Positions 30,092 through 37,740 are shown, counted from the first letter of the stretch. The stretch is DNA of 39,592 nt from Solirubrobacterales bacterium (GCA_025964355.1 JAOPZB010000210.1:1-39592), one strand, 5' to 3'. The notes: generated by a model from the letters alone, not told the origin. Program-made: numbers and translations.

Positions 30092-31075
30092 TCACGTCAG
30101 TTCCACCTCACGGGGGCTGACTCCAAGCCCGCGACGTGCGATCAGCGCGAGCACGTCGCTGTGAACCCACGGCGTCGGCATGGCCTGGCCCGCCTCGGCG
30201 AGCAGCCCCAGGCGGCGGGCGAGCCAGCTCGTCTCGCCGCTCTCGTTGCCTTTGCGGTCGCGCTTGACGCGCCCGCAGCGGATCGCGATCTCGCTCATGC
30301 TGAGGTGCTGCTGCTCGATCCTGGCGAGCGTAGCTTCTCGCAGCGCCTTGTTGAGCACGATCGGGCTGTTCCGTACGCGTGTCAGCTCCCCGCGCAGGAC
30401 GCTCGTCGATACGTCGGGATCGTCCGCGTGCCGCGCGAGCATACGCAGCGTGAGTCCACAGATCGGCTCATAGCGCTCGAAGCTGGCGACCGCCTCGCGC
30501 ACGCTGATGACCGTTGCGCTCCCGTCGGCCCGTGAACGCCGCCATCGCAGCTCGGGTATCGACATGCTCGTCTGGATTCGCTGCAGCCCGTAGCGATTCC
30601 CGGATTCGTCAATAGGCTCGGAGTCGGTGAGCAGCGCAGCGGCCGCGAGTTGCCTCTCTTCCTCCTCGGCGAACGGCACCGTGCGTGCGTCCTGGGCCGT
30701 GAGGGATCGGCAACGGTACGGGGTTTCACTTGCATGGCCGATGTAGTGACGCGTTAGGAGCACGGCGTTCTCGGCGGGCTCGTCTGCTGCCAGATGGGCG
30801 ATGAGGCGACGGTCTCCCCTGGTTGCGGCGTCTCTGTCCACGACGAGAGCGCTTCCGGCTGCGCCCGGCCTTGCCACGACCTCCCTCGCGCCACCAGTCG
30901 AGTCGATGTAGCGGCCGAGGACGCGGCTTCGGTGCCGACCGGCGCGGCGCTGTGGGGGTAGTCGGTGAGCACTGCGCTCGGGGACGCGACGTCGACGGGA
31001 GATTCGGCGCGCTTGCGAGGGACTGGAGGAGAGGGATGAGGTCATGGCTGGCTCCTGGCCGGTTCTGAGGGACAT
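30092..31075 (-). CDS. Hypothetical protein of the T4CP/replication-relaxation island
   Basis: 327-aa ORF, basic N-terminus, charged body, C-terminal HTH-like segment (HLSMSEIAIRCGRVKRDRKGNESGETSWLARRLGLLAEAG). Start uncertain (ATG 31075 or internal MTSS). No family recognised. Confidence 0.6.
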   Translation of the reverse strand: MSLRTGQEPAMTSSLSSSPSQARRISRRRRVPERSAHRLPPQRRAGRHRSRVLGRYIDSTGGAREVVARPGAAGSALVVDRDAATRGDRRLIAHLAADEPAENAVLLTRHYIGHASETPYRCRSLTAQDARTVPFAEEEERQLAAAALLTDSEPIDESGNRYGLQRIQTSMSIPELRWRRSRADGSATVISVREAVASFERYEPICGLTLRMLARHADDPDVSTSVLRGELTRVRNSPIVLNKALREATLARIEQQHLSMSEIAIRCGRVKRDRKGNESGETSWLARRLGLLAEAGQAMPTPWVHSDVLALIARRGLGVSPREVELT

Positions 31076-31178
31076 CGCCGATGCGCGAGGCAGGGCGAGA
31101 CTTGGGCGGTGCTTGTACGAGCCCGTCCGTCGGGCGTCAAGCGACGCAACTCGACGCGAAACCGGCGCCGAACGTGGT

Positions 31179-31203
31179 CCGAGAACCCCTTAAGGGGTCT
31201 CGG
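31179..31203. repeat. Inverted repeat CCGAG-a-ACCCC-TTAA-GGGGT-CTCGG containing 14-bp perfect palindrome ACCCCTTAAGGGGT
   Basis: Read directly from sequence. Confidence 0.9.
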
Positions 31204-31490
31204 AAAAGGCGCGAGACCCGATCAAGCGCGCCCGAAAGTTGGCGCGAGAACGCTCACCGGGAGCCCACTCGTCGCGGCTGCGGAGGGCCGCCCTGGTCTG
31301 CTTAGGAAGCTCGTCGGCGACAAGCTGTTGATGGCACGGCCGAGGCCGTAGGCGTGGGAAGGCTGAAAAGGAAGGCGGCGAGCGTAGCTGCTCCGCGGCC
31401 GATGATCACCTCGCGAGCGAACTGACGCCGCCCGTTATCGCAGTCGCCCGTCCCGTGAGCCTGCCGTTCCCGCGTCCCTAAGGCGGAGAT

Positions 31491-31572
31491 GGTGCCGGGA
31501 GACACGCAGTCGCGTCCGTCCGGCACCTGAGGGCAACTGCGCTCTGCGACCTCCGCAGGTGCCGGCGACTGC
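31491..31572. repeat. Compound inverted repeat with competing arms (GGTGCCGG / CCGGCACCTG / CAGGTGCCGG and GCAGTCGC / GCGACTGC)
   Basis: GGTGCCGG 31491-31498; GCAGTCGC 31506-31513; CCGGCACCTG 31520-31529; CAGGTGCCGG 31556-31565; GCGACTGC 31565-31572. Confidence 0.85.
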
Positions 31573-31701
31573 ACGGATCGTCAGCGTCTACGCATGTTTC
31601 GCCCGGGCGAATGCGCGGGCGGCGACCCGCCAAAGGGCGCCCGACCAGCTCCACGGGTGCGAACCGGGCATCGGCTGCGGTATGGCTAATCTAAGAGAGC
31701 G

Positions 31702-31986
31702 ATGATGACCACCGCCGAGCCGATGACCGCACGTGGCGCCCACTACACGGCGCTGCTCGAAGCGATTGATCACCAGGGCGCCACGAAGCTGCATACACAA
31801 GAGCGCGAGCAGCTGCTGGAAGCCGCCGACGCCCTGCTGTTCGGCGAGCCTGAGAACCGCCGGCTGCTTCGAGCGGCCGAGGAACTGATCGAGTCGCTGG
31901 AGACGAGTGAGCGCTGGTCGGCCGAGACCTGTGACCAGTTGCGCGAACACTTGTACGGCTGTGACGCTACGCCCGGGATTGCCTGA
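31702..31986 (+). CDS. Small acidic helical hypothetical protein (94 aa)
   Basis: MMTTAEPMTARGAHYTALLEAIDHQGATKLHTQEREQLLEAADALLFGEPENRRLLRAAEELIESLETSERWSAETCDQLREHLYGCDATPGIA; natural-looking amphipathic composition, in an otherwise intergenic stretch. Confidence 0.55.
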   Translation: MMTTAEPMTARGAHYTALLEAIDHQGATKLHTQEREQLLEAADALLFGEPENRRLLRAAEELIESLETSERWSAETCDQLREHLYGCDATPGIA

Positions 31987-32146
31987 GCGCTTGCGCTCCG
32001 CGTGAGGTTCATCGACACGGCCGATTCATCCGGCCCCGAAGTAAGCGAGCGAATCATCCACGAGATCATGGGCGGCAGCAGCGCCGCGCACCACATCTCC
32101 GACTATGCCGAGGTGGCGGGCAGCATGGTCCCCACCAAAGTCACGC

Positions 32147-32656
32147 TCACCTCGCGAGTGCCTCCATCAGGCTGGACACGTCATATGGGCCAAGGTGCAC
32201 TATCCCGTCGATGAACAGAGTTGGCGTTCCCTGCACCTCTCCCGTGGCGATTCCGCTCTCGACGTCGCGGCGAACGCGTCCGAGTACGTCGACGCCGACG
32301 CGATCGCTGTCAAAGAGCGCCACGTCGAGCTCGAGATCGGCTGCGTATCGCCGTAGGTCGTCTTCGTCCAGGGCGCTCTGGCGATGAAAGAGCAGCTCGT
32401 GCATCGCCCAGAACTGCCGTTGTAGTGCCGCGGCCTCTGCTGCAGCCGAAGCGGCGAGTGCATGCGGGTGGATCTCATTCAGGGGGAAGTGCCGGAAGGC
32501 GAAGCGGACCCCGTCGCGAAGTCGCCGCTCGACCTGTTCGATCTCGCGAAACGCTCGCCGCGAGTAGGGGCACTCGTAGTCGCCGTACTCGACGATCAGA
32601 CGGGCCGCCCCAGGGCCGCGCACATGATCGATCGCCTCGTCGAGCGGCTGCATCAT
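32147..32656 (-). CDS. DsbA-family thioredoxin-fold protein with CPYS active-site motif
   Basis: RLIVEYGDYECPYSRRAFREIEQVERRLRDGVRFAFRHFPLNEIHPHALAASAAAEAAALQRQFWAMHELLFHRQ...GEVQGTPTLFIDG; start at ATG 32656. Confidence 0.88.
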   Translation of the reverse strand: MMQPLDEAIDHVRGPGAARLIVEYGDYECPYSRRAFREIEQVERRLRDGVRFAFRHFPLNEIHPHALAASAAAEAAALQRQFWAMHELLFHRQSALDEDDLRRYAADLELDVALFDSDRVGVDVLGRVRRDVESGIATGEVQGTPTLFIDGIVHLGPYDVSSLMEALAR

Positions 32657-32706
32657 CGTTCTAACCCCGTTGTTGTCCCGGCGTAGGATCTTCACGTGTC
32701 GACTCG

Positions 32707-33663
32707 ATGCGAGACGATGCCGCCATGCCCATCCCGTTGATGCTCGCAACTCTGACCGACCGTCGCGACTTCGGCGAGGATTGGGTGCTCGAGCGAAAGC
32801 TCGACGGTGAGCGATGCGTGGCACGCAAGGACGGCATCGACGTGCGGCTGGAGTCGCGCACGGGCAAGGATCTCACGGGCACCTATCCAGAGGTCCATGC
32901 CTCGGTGGCGGCACAACGACCCAGGCAGATGCTGCTCGACGGCGAGGTCGTCGCATACGACGGCGGGCAGACCTCCTTCAGCCGCCTCCAGCAGCGACTT
33001 GGAATCGCCAGGCCCTCTCCCGAGCAGGTCGCCGCATACCCCGTCGTCTACTGCGTGTTCGACCTGCTCGAGCTCGACGACGAGGATCTCACCGATCGAC
33101 CTCTCTTGCAGCGCCGCGCCCGGATGGCGGGGGCGATCCTGCCGACCGGCGCGCTGCAGCTGACCGAAGCCTGGCACGGTGACTCCGAGCGGCGGTTCGC
33201 CGAGGCTTGCCGGTCTGGTTGGGAGGGGCTCATGGCCAAGCGCGTGGATGCGCCCTATACGCGCGGGCGCTCGAAGGATTGGCTGAAGCTGAAGTGCGCT
33301 TGGGAGCAGGAGCTAGTCATCGGCGGCTTCACCGACCCCGCCGGCAGTCGCACGGATTTCGGCGCTCTGCTCGTCGGCTACCACGAAGACGGCCGCCTGC
33401 TGTACGCCGGAAAGGTCGGCACGGGTTATACCGCGGCGACGCTCCGCGACCTCGGTGCCAGGCTCCGCGAGCTGCAGACGCCGCAGTCACCGTTCGTCGA
33501 CGCGCGACCGATTCCGCGCGGCACGCACTGGACCCGCCCCGAACTGGTCGCCCAGGTAGGCTTTGCCGAGTGGACGCACGACGGTCGTCTGCGCCAGTCG
33601 CGCTTCCTCGGACTGCGCGATGACAAGCTCGCGGCCGAGGTCGTCCGAGAGCGGCCGCGGTGA
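32707..33663 (+). CDS. ATP-dependent DNA ligase, LigD/LigC-type catalytic core
   Basis: ERKLDGERCVARK (KxDG nucleotidyltransferase motif), LLDGEVVAYD, CVFDLLELDDEDLTDRPLLQRRA, WEGLMAKRVDAPYTRGRSKDWLKLKC, C-terminal OB fold (GALLVGYHEDGRLLYAGKVGTGYT). Confidence 0.93.
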   Translation: MRDDAAMPIPLMLATLTDRRDFGEDWVLERKLDGERCVARKDGIDVRLESRTGKDLTGTYPEVHASVAAQRPRQMLLDGEVVAYDGGQTSFSRLQQRLGIARPSPEQVAAYPVVYCVFDLLELDDEDLTDRPLLQRRARMAGAILPTGALQLTEAWHGDSERRFAEACRSGWEGLMAKRVDAPYTRGRSKDWLKLKCAWEQELVIGGFTDPAGSRTDFGALLVGYHEDGRLLYAGKVGTGYTAATLRDLGARLRELQTPQSPFVDARPIPRGTHWTRPELVAQVGFAEWTHDGRLRQSRFLGLRDDKLAAEVVRERPR

Positions 33664-33741
33664 GCACCGACGACGGGGCAGTCGCCTCGATCGCCCTCAA
33701 CGAGATCGCCTTCAGGTGCGGCTCATGACGGAGTCTCCCCA

Positions 33742-34413
33742 ATGAGCACCGTTCCCGGATCGCGGCCTGCGCGCGTGTCACCCGCGGCCGCGGCCGACAT
33801 CCTGGCGAGCCGCGACCCGCTCCTCGCGCGCCTGATCGCGGCGGCTGGGCCGATTCGCATCAGCCGGCGAGGCACGGTGTCGCATTTCGCCGCCCTGGTC
33901 GAAGCGATCGTCTACCAGCAGCTCGCCGGCGCCGCCGCGAAAGCAATCCATGGCCGTTTGGTCGCGGCACTCGACGACGATGTGGAGCCCGAAGCGCTGC
34001 TGGCCCTCTCAGACGAGACGCTCCGAGCCGTCGGCCTGTCCGCCAACAAGGCGCTCTCGCTACGCGACCTCGCGACCAAGGTGCTCGATGGGACGGTCGC
34101 CTTGTCGCCGCGTGGCTTACCCCACCGATCGGATGAGCAAGTCATCGCCAGCCTCTCGACTGTCCGCGGCATCGGACCGTGGACCGCCCAGATGTTCCTC
34201 ATCTTCCGGCTCCGGCGTCTGGACGTCTGGCCGGTCGGCGACTTCGGGGTCCGCCAGGGCTACGGCCTTGCGTGGAGAGTGCCGACGCCGACGGCGCGCG
34301 AGCTCGAGCCGCTCGGCGACCCCTACCGTCCCTACCGGACGGTCGTCGCCTGGTACTGCTGGCGCGCCGTCGAGCTCTATGCAGGTGCCGCCGACAGCGC
34401 CCTTACCCGTTAA
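33742..34413 (+). CDS. DNA-3-methyladenine glycosylase II / AlkA-like HhH-GPD protein
   Basis: FAALVEAIVYQQLAGAAAKAIHGRLVAAL...LRAVGLSANKALSLRDLATKV...LSTVRGIGPWTAQMFLIFRLRRLDVWPVGDFGVRQGYGLAW. Confidence 0.9.
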   Translation: MSTVPGSRPARVSPAAAADILASRDPLLARLIAAAGPIRISRRGTVSHFAALVEAIVYQQLAGAAAKAIHGRLVAALDDDVEPEALLALSDETLRAVGLSANKALSLRDLATKVLDGTVALSPRGLPHRSDEQVIASLSTVRGIGPWTAQMFLIFRLRRLDVWPVGDFGVRQGYGLAWRVPTPTARELEPLGDPYRPYRTVVAWYCWRAVELYAGAADSALTR

Positions 34414-34426
34414 CGGGCGCGCGCCC
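34406..34426. terminator. Overlapping palindromes at the alkA-like stop codon (CCCGTTAACGGG and GGGCGCGCGCCC)
   Basis: Two perfect 12-bp palindromes sharing GGG; TAA stop centred in the first. Confidence 0.35.
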
Positions 34427-34573
34427 TGGGCGCCGCCGGCGCCGCAGCCGCGCCTGCGCCCCGGACCCATATCGTCGAGAGTCGTCGCGACATGCGGATA
34501 GCCTCCGGCGTCGAGGCCGCTGGGATCGGCCGCCAGCAGGCGTACTTCAGCGCGAGAAGGGGTACCCCCCATT

Positions 34574-34972
34574 GTGGTGTTGCATACCTCCTATCCAGCC
34601 GTGCCTAGCTCGGTGTCCGTCGCGCGCGATCTCGTTGCTGCGGTGGCCTACAGGGCCGGGGCCAGCGAGGAGCGCCTGGAGTCCGTCCGCCTCGCGGTCT
34701 CGGAGGCGCTCACGAGCGCTGTCGAACGCGACGACGGCGGGGAGGTTCACGTCACGGCGACCGTCGAGGGCGGGCAGCTTGCGGTCGTGGTCGCCGACGA
34801 CGGCGGCGAGCGCCGCCGGATGGGATTCGGCCTGACGCTGATCGCGGCGTGCAGCGATCACTTCATGGTCGGCACGACGCCATCGCGGGGGGTCCAGGTG
34901 GAGATGCGCTTCGACCTCGAAGCCGCCAACCGGGCCCGCGGCCGCGCCAGCGCGTTGGTGTCTGCTGTCTAG
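34574..34972 (+). CDS. RsbW/SpoIIAB-like anti-sigma factor family ATP-binding protein (HATPase_c_2)
   Basis: SVARDLVAAVAYRAGASEERLESVRLAVSEALTSAVERDDGGEVHVTATVEGGQLAVVVADDGGERRRMGFGLTLIAACSDHFMV. Confidence 0.82.
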   Translation: MVLHTSYPAVPSSVSVARDLVAAVAYRAGASEERLESVRLAVSEALTSAVERDDGGEVHVTATVEGGQLAVVVADDGGERRRMGFGLTLIAACSDHFMVGTTPSRGVQVEMRFDLEAANRARGRASALVSAV

Positions 34973-35017
34973 ATCCAGCGTGGGCTCGTCCTCGAGTCGC
35001 TCGCGAGGAGGCCCGCG

Positions 35018-35953
35018 ATGGAGTTGAGGATCTTCGCCGAGCCGCAGGAAGGCGCGAGCTATGACCAGCAGCTCGCGATGGCCCAGGTCGCGGAGTCTCA
35101 CGGCTTCGGTGCGTTCTTCCGCTCTGATCATCTCCTGAGGATCAAACCGGGGTCCGGACTGCCCGGACCGACCGACTCTTGGGTGAGTCTGGGAGCGCTG
35201 GCGCGGGAGACCACCACGATCCGCCTCGGGACGTTGGTTACGTCGGCGACGTTCAGGTTCCCTGGGCTGCTCGCAGTCGCGGTCGCCCAGGTCGACGCGA
35301 TGAGCGACGGCCGAGTGGAGATCGGCGTCGGCACAGGATGGTTCGACGCCGAGCACACCGCATACGGGATCCCGTTCCCCCCGTTCGGTGAGCGCTTCGA
35401 CCGGCTCGAAGAGCAGCTGACGATACTCACCGGCCTGTGGGGCTCGCCTGCAGGCGACCGCTATTCCTTCGACGGGATCTACTACCGGCTCACCGACAGC
35501 CCGGCGCTGCCGAAGCCGCTGCAGCGCCCACATCCGCCGATCATCGTCGGTGGTCTCGGAGCCCGCCGCACTCCTGCCCTGGCCGCAAGGTTCGCGAACG
35601 AGTTCAATGTGCCGTTCGCTCCCGTCGATGTCGCCGCAGAACGTATCCAGGGGGTCAGAACCGCGTGCGAAGCGGCGGGTCGAGATCCCGACGACCTGGT
35701 CTACTCGCACGCGATCACGGTCTGCTGCGGGCGCGACGCATCCGAGCTCGAGCGGCGCGCCGCCGGGATCGGGCGCGAGCTCGACGATCTCCGTAGCTCT
35801 GGCGCCGCCGGAACTCCGCAAGAGGTGACCGCCCGGCTGCAGGAGTACCGGCGGGCGGGCGTCTCCCGCTCCTACCTTCAGGTGATCGACCTCGATGACC
35901 TCGACCACGTCGCGTTGATCGCCGAGGAGGTCATGCCGGGCCTGGCCGACTAA
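35018..35953 (+). CDS. LLM-class F420-dependent oxidoreductase (luciferase-like)
   Basis: MELRIFAEPQEGASYDQQLAMAQVAESHGFGAFFRSDHLLRI...TTIRLGTLVTSATFRFPGLLAVAVAQVDAMSDGRVEIGVGTGWFDAEHTAYGIPFPPFGERFDRLEEQLTILTGLW. Confidence 0.92.
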   Translation: MELRIFAEPQEGASYDQQLAMAQVAESHGFGAFFRSDHLLRIKPGSGLPGPTDSWVSLGALARETTTIRLGTLVTSATFRFPGLLAVAVAQVDAMSDGRVEIGVGTGWFDAEHTAYGIPFPPFGERFDRLEEQLTILTGLWGSPAGDRYSFDGIYYRLTDSPALPKPLQRPHPPIIVGGLGARRTPALAARFANEFNVPFAPVDVAAERIQGVRTACEAAGRDPDDLVYSHAITVCCGRDASELERRAAGIGRELDDLRSSGAAGTPQEVTARLQEYRRAGVSRSYLQVIDLDDLDHVALIAEEVMPGLAD

Positions 35954-36037
35954 GGAGGTCCACAACGCCGGCGGGTCGCGAACCGATTTGCTCGCTGAGG
36001 GCCGACCGACTCCCAATCCGCCGCGCGTTCAGAGAGC

Positions 36038-36400
36038 TCACTCGGTCAGACAGGTGTCCTCGTGCGAGTAGGCAGGCGAGCAGGCGCATATCAGGCGCAG
36101 CGGCTCAACACCGACGCTGAAGACCTTGTGGCGGGCGCCCGGTGGGATCAGCGCACAGTCACCCTTGCTGATGATCCGCTCCTCACCATCGATGATCAGC
36201 CGACCTTGACCAGCGCTGACGAGATAAAGCTCCTCGCTCAGGCGGTGGTAATGCTCTGTCGTCGCGCCACCCACCGGGATCGTCGCCTCGGCCAGGCTTT
36301 GGTTCTGAGCCGGCGCCGCGACTGGCCCCGCCCACTCCCGGATATCCGAGCCGTCGAGTGTGACGAACGGCTTGATCTGCGCGTATGAGCGGACGTGCAT
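36038..36400 (-). CDS. Cupin-domain protein
   Basis: PVGGATTEHYHRLSEELYLVSAGQGRLIIDGEERIISKGDCALIPPGARHKVFSVGVEPLRLICACSP. Confidence 0.88.
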   Translation of the reverse strand: MHVRSYAQIKPFVTLDGSDIREWAGPVAAPAQNQSLAEATIPVGGATTEHYHRLSEELYLVSAGQGRLIIDGEERIISKGDCALIPPGARHKVFSVGVEPLRLICACSPAYSHEDTCLTE

Positions 36401-36436
36401 CGCACAACGAAGCCTAGAGGTTGCCAGGCATGTTTA

Positions 36437-36460
36437 CCTAGTCGATGATGGTCGACTAGG
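36437..36460. repeat. Perfect inverted repeat CCTAGTCGA-N6-TCGACTAGG
   Basis: 9-bp arms, 6-nt spacer TGATGG, in the cupin/VOC intergenic region. Confidence 0.9.
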
Positions 36461-36486
36461 CCTTGCGCTGACGGCGCAGGGCCACG

Positions 36487-36972
36487 TCAGCCGGAGCGCC
36501 TGCTGGCGCGTTCGTTGATCTCCTGAGGTGAGAGGCGCTCGGTGCGCTTGCTGAGCATCCACTGGTGCCCGAAGGGATCTCGCAGCCGCCCGCCACGCTC
36601 ACCGTAGAACTGGTCGGCCAGCTCATAGACCACTTCGGCGCCGGCTGCGACGGCGCGGTTCCAGGCGGCGTCGACGTCCTCCCAATAGGTGGCCATGATT
36701 GCCGTCACTACGCAGTCGAGTGAATCCGGTGACATGGCTGGTCCGCCATCCGCCGCGTCGTCGGTGAGCATGACTACCGAGTCACCGATGCGAATCTCGG
36801 AATGGATCAGCTCACCGCCGGGACCGGTGAACCGCTCGCCGATCTCCTGCGCGGCAAACGCCCTGGCGTAGAAGTCAATCGCGGCACCGCCGTCCCGGAC
36901 GACCAAACGAGGCGTGACGGTGTGAAGGTGCTCCGGGACCGACGTGACCGGCTCGGTGGGATTGTTCGACAC
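36487..36972 (-). CDS. VOC (glyoxalase/PhnB-like) family protein
   Basis: HTVTPRLVVRDGGAAIDFYARAFAAQEIGERFTGPGGELIHSEIRIGDSVVMLTDD...AWNRAVAAGAEVVYELADQFYGERGGRLRDPFGHQWMLSKRTE. GTG 36972 proposed; longer start in track unlikely. Confidence 0.88.
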   Translation of the reverse strand: MSNNPTEPVTSVPEHLHTVTPRLVVRDGGAAIDFYARAFAAQEIGERFTGPGGELIHSEIRIGDSVVMLTDDAADGGPAMSPDSLDCVVTAIMATYWEDVDAAWNRAVAAGAEVVYELADQFYGERGGRLRDPFGHQWMLSKRTERLSPQEINERASRRSG

Positions 36973-37090
36973 GGATCCGCTCCTTGGACGACGACGGGAA
37001 TGCATCATCGCATCGCCGCCTTGCCAGACCCCGCTCCACCGCAGCTCGGGCGATGCGATTTGAAACGCCGCTTCTCCCGATCGTGGTTCT

Positions 37091-37579
37091 GTGTCGCCTA
37101 CCCTGAGTGCCGAGATGTTCGTCCTTGTCCTGTTGGCCGTGCCTGCCGTCGAGGTGTTCGTCTTCATCGAGGTCGGGCTGGCGATCGGCTGGCTCCTGGC
37201 GACTGTGCTGTTGCTCGGGATCTCTCTGCTTGGCGTGCCGCTTCTGCGTATCCAGGGGCGCTCTGCGCTCCGGCGGTTGTCGTTGGCGATGTCTGAGCGC
37301 CGGGCGCCCGGTCGTGCGGCGCTGGACGGCGCACTCGGATTTCTCGGATGCATCCTGCTCGTGGTCCCCGGATTCGTCACGGACGGGCTGGGCGCGCTTC
37401 TTCTGCTTCCGCCCACGCGAGCGCTTGCGCGCGGCTGGCTCTCCCGCCGGCACGCCCGCCGGGTGATGAGCCTTGCTGCAACGGCGGTGCGCTTCAGTCC
37501 ACGCGGCGGTCACGGTGAGTGGTCGGCCGACGTCGAGTCAACCGCGGTAGAGGACGATCGCGACCAGCTCGGCGCGTGA
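37091..37579 (+). CDS. FxsA family membrane protein
   Basis: FVLVLLAVPAVEVFVFIEVGLAIGWLLATVLLLGISLLGVPLLRIQGRSALRRL...DGALGFLGCILLVVPGFVTDGLGALLLLPPTR. Confidence 0.9.
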   Translation: MSPTLSAEMFVLVLLAVPAVEVFVFIEVGLAIGWLLATVLLLGISLLGVPLLRIQGRSALRRLSLAMSERRAPGRAALDGALGFLGCILLVVPGFVTDGLGALLLLPPTRALARGWLSRRHARRVMSLAATAVRFSPRGGHGEWSADVESTAVEDDRDQLGA

Positions 37580-37620
37580 CGTGCGGCGGATCACGCCAGG
37601 CCGTCCGCACGTTCACGCGT

Positions 37621-37711
37621 CTGTGGCCGATCAGTGATCCGCGTGCTCGAGCTGAGTGCCGCCACAGCGGTGTTGCTGATCGCCGAGCAACACTGCGCGA
37701 CGCGGCGGCAC
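37621..37711. repeat. Nested and competing inverted repeats in leader of the cyclase/ATPase gene
   Basis: GTGCCGCC (37656-37663)/GGCGGCAC (37704-37711) enclosing GTGTTGCT (37670-37677)/AGCAACAC (37686-37693); alternative CTGTGGC (37621-37627)/GCCACAG (37661-37667). Confidence 0.85.
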
Positions 37712-37740
37712 GAGTCTTCCGGAAGGCGGATGATGTGTGC

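Noticed and set aside
31302-31574. 90-aa minus-strand ORF over the compound repeat
   Set aside because: Composition not protein-like and overlaps structured inverted repeats; no support.
32002-32214. 70-aa plus-strand ORF overlapping the DsbA-like gene end
   Set aside because: Could start as a real short protein (MRFIDTADSSGPEVSERIIHEIMGG...) but its 3' part is antisense to a confident gene and there is no independent support.
33660-33728. Short frame VSTDDGAVASIALNEIAFRCGS between ligase and AlkA-like gene
   Set aside because: Only 22 codons; translational coupling to the ligase stop is possible but there is no further evidence.
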